Of a stretch of 7,925 nucleotides of DNA, positions 7,020 through 7,925 are shown one piece after another. Numbering within the stretch: position 1 is the stretch's first letter; every line of letters starts with the position of its first letter. Position numbers and translations under genes: made by a program. The stretch covers positions 1 to 7,925 of the forward strand of contig CAMTOL010000091.1 in the NCBI GenBank assembly GCA_947074135.1, given 5' to 3'. The stretch is from an uncultured Rikenellaceae bacterium (GTDB taxonomy: Bacteria; Bacteroidota; Bacteroidia; Bacteroidales; Rikenellaceae). Under the pieces are notes generated by a model. The model was not told where the DNA came from. It was given only the letters and a program-made list of their open reading frames with translations, and did not search any database.

Positions 7020-7797
7020 TATCCATTACTGTTATTGGGTCCTATTATCTCGTATCTTTCAGATTTCAATAATTTTATACTATTGTAATCATCTTCATTC
7101 TCAAAACTATATTGCCAAATATTATAGAAATTTCCCTGCTTCTCGAAAAACAATAAATAAACCTCTTTATTTGAGTGTGCTTTCCACTGTTTATAAGGAT
7201 AAAATAGCTGTCTAACGATGGTATTTGCAGTTTTAGAGTTTTTAGCCTCTATCAATACTATTTTATCTCTACCCTCATACCCTGCATCAACTTCGGTCTG
7301 AACACTCTCAACTTCAATTGTCTGTTTACCAACTCGAAAAGAAAATTTGGGCGTGTATTTTCGACCTCTAATTGTAAGCAACAAAGAATCGTCACCCATA
7401 AAAGTTCGTATCAACGAAGAAGCGTAAGCAAAGTCAAGATGTTGCATCTCTGAATCTCCAACCTCAGCAGAATCCAACCTAAAATCAAGTTTCGAATCAT
7501 ACTCTTTAGGTAAAGAATTTATTTGAGGAATATCAACATATCCCTCTCCTTTAACTATGCAGTAGCTGCCATTTTTTACTGGTAACAAAAATAGATCATT
7601 TTGAACAAAAACATCAGGACGACTATCTCTTGTATCCTGTTTGCATAGCAAACGTACCTCCTTTTCACTTGTAGCCTTAAATGATTGGCACGATTTTTTG
7701 ATTTGTTCTGCACTTAAATAGAATGGAGATTCATTAAAATTATGATTAAGCGCACCTAAATCATTACAAATTTTCTCCCAAGATTTACTACTTGCCA
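7019..7797 (-). CDS. Type II restriction endonuclease, 5'-truncated by contig end
   Basis: This is a partial gene: the genomic sequence stops at 7797, and about 258 C-terminal residues are seen (first whole codon 7795-7793). The nuclease core is VDAGYEGRDKIVLIEAKN, a PD-(D/E)XK site with Asp at 7288-7286 and Glu-Ala-Lys at 7249-7241, separated by 12 residues. It is followed by IVRQLFYPYKQW and a YNSIKLLKSERYEII tail. This pattern, with the earlier LFLLPVKNGSYCIVKGEGYVDIP segment, recalls the DUF6997-type restriction enzymes (from memory). It does not resemble R.DpnII. It precedes its methyltransferase with a 1-base overlap. The open frame runs on to 7831 from a GTG, but its first 11-12 residues (VTGVQTCALPI) are translated adapter. 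The true start and perhaps 20 or more residues are missing. Confidence 0.85.
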
Positions 7798-7863
7798 AGA
7801 TCGGCAGAGCACACGTCTGAACTCCAGTCACATTCAGAAATCACCTATGCCGTCTTCTGCTTG
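7798..7863 (+). other. Illumina TruSeq index adapter (artefact)
   Basis: The sequence from 7798 matches the TruSeq index adapter AGATCGGAAGAGC... through ...CCAGTCAC at 7831, with one mismatch at 7805. It is followed by the 8-base index ATTCAGAA (7832-7839, the i7 index I know as D705). The adapter tail, ATC...TATGCCGTCTTCTGCTTG, ends at 7863, with two mismatches. This is read-through from a short insert left in the assembly, not biological sequence. Confidence 0.97.
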
Positions 7864-7925
7864 TAAAAAAAAAAACTACTCTCATTCATACGCCCGTCTC
7901 ATACACCTCAACCTCATCCCCCACT
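7864..7925. other. Post-adapter A-run and read noise (artefact)
   Basis: After the adapter come one T, eleven A bases (7865-7875) and about 50 bases of C/T/A-rich sequence with little G. This is the usual product of sequencing cycles beyond the end of the molecule. It holds no feature. Confidence 0.9.

Noticed and set aside
7832..7925. Possible promoter or poly-A tract upstream of the endonuclease
   Set aside because: The sequence is adapter index, adapter tail and post-adapter noise, not genome.

Overview
This looks like a Bacteroidales (Bacteroidota) chromosome fragment assembled from Illumina reads, probably metagenomic. Three things point there: a DUF4831 lipo/secreted protein family known from this phylum, a PdxB of the form found in Bacteroidales, and several copies of the Bacteroidota promoter -7 box (TAnnTTTG) with no clear Shine-Dalgarno sites. 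Base composition is moderate (around 40% GC by eye). I cannot name the genus. All supported genes lie on the minus strand, so the region reads from high to low coordinates.

Right end (7798-7925): this is not genomic. It is an Illumina TruSeq index adapter (with an 8-base index), an A-run and about 50 bases of noise. The first gene, a PD-(D/E)XK restriction endonuclease, is therefore cut at its 5' end, and the open frame that seems to complete it starts inside adapter.

7797-5244: a compact run of endonuclease, DpnA-like adenine methyltransferase (1-base overlap) and pdxB, the vitamin B6 pathway dehydrogenase (6-base gap). The two restriction-modification genes look more AT-rich than the rest and were probably acquired. 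GATC occurs only six times in the genomic part, well below chance, which fits GATC as the target.

5243-4466: a mostly non-coding zone. It contains a strong promoter-like site, a long rod-shaped RNA structure on the minus strand that resembles 6S-type RNAs, an unrecognised 112-residue ORF beginning just after that structure, and then AT-rich repeats and two further promoter-like sites. This is the least explained part of the window.

4465-51: a probable operon of a secreted TPR-repeat protein, a 12-helix major facilitator transporter with MFSD1-like sequence features, and a secreted DUF4831 protein, with gaps of 36 and 41 bases. The last gene also has its own promoter-like box. No tRNA, rRNA, CRISPR array or complete insertion sequence was seen.
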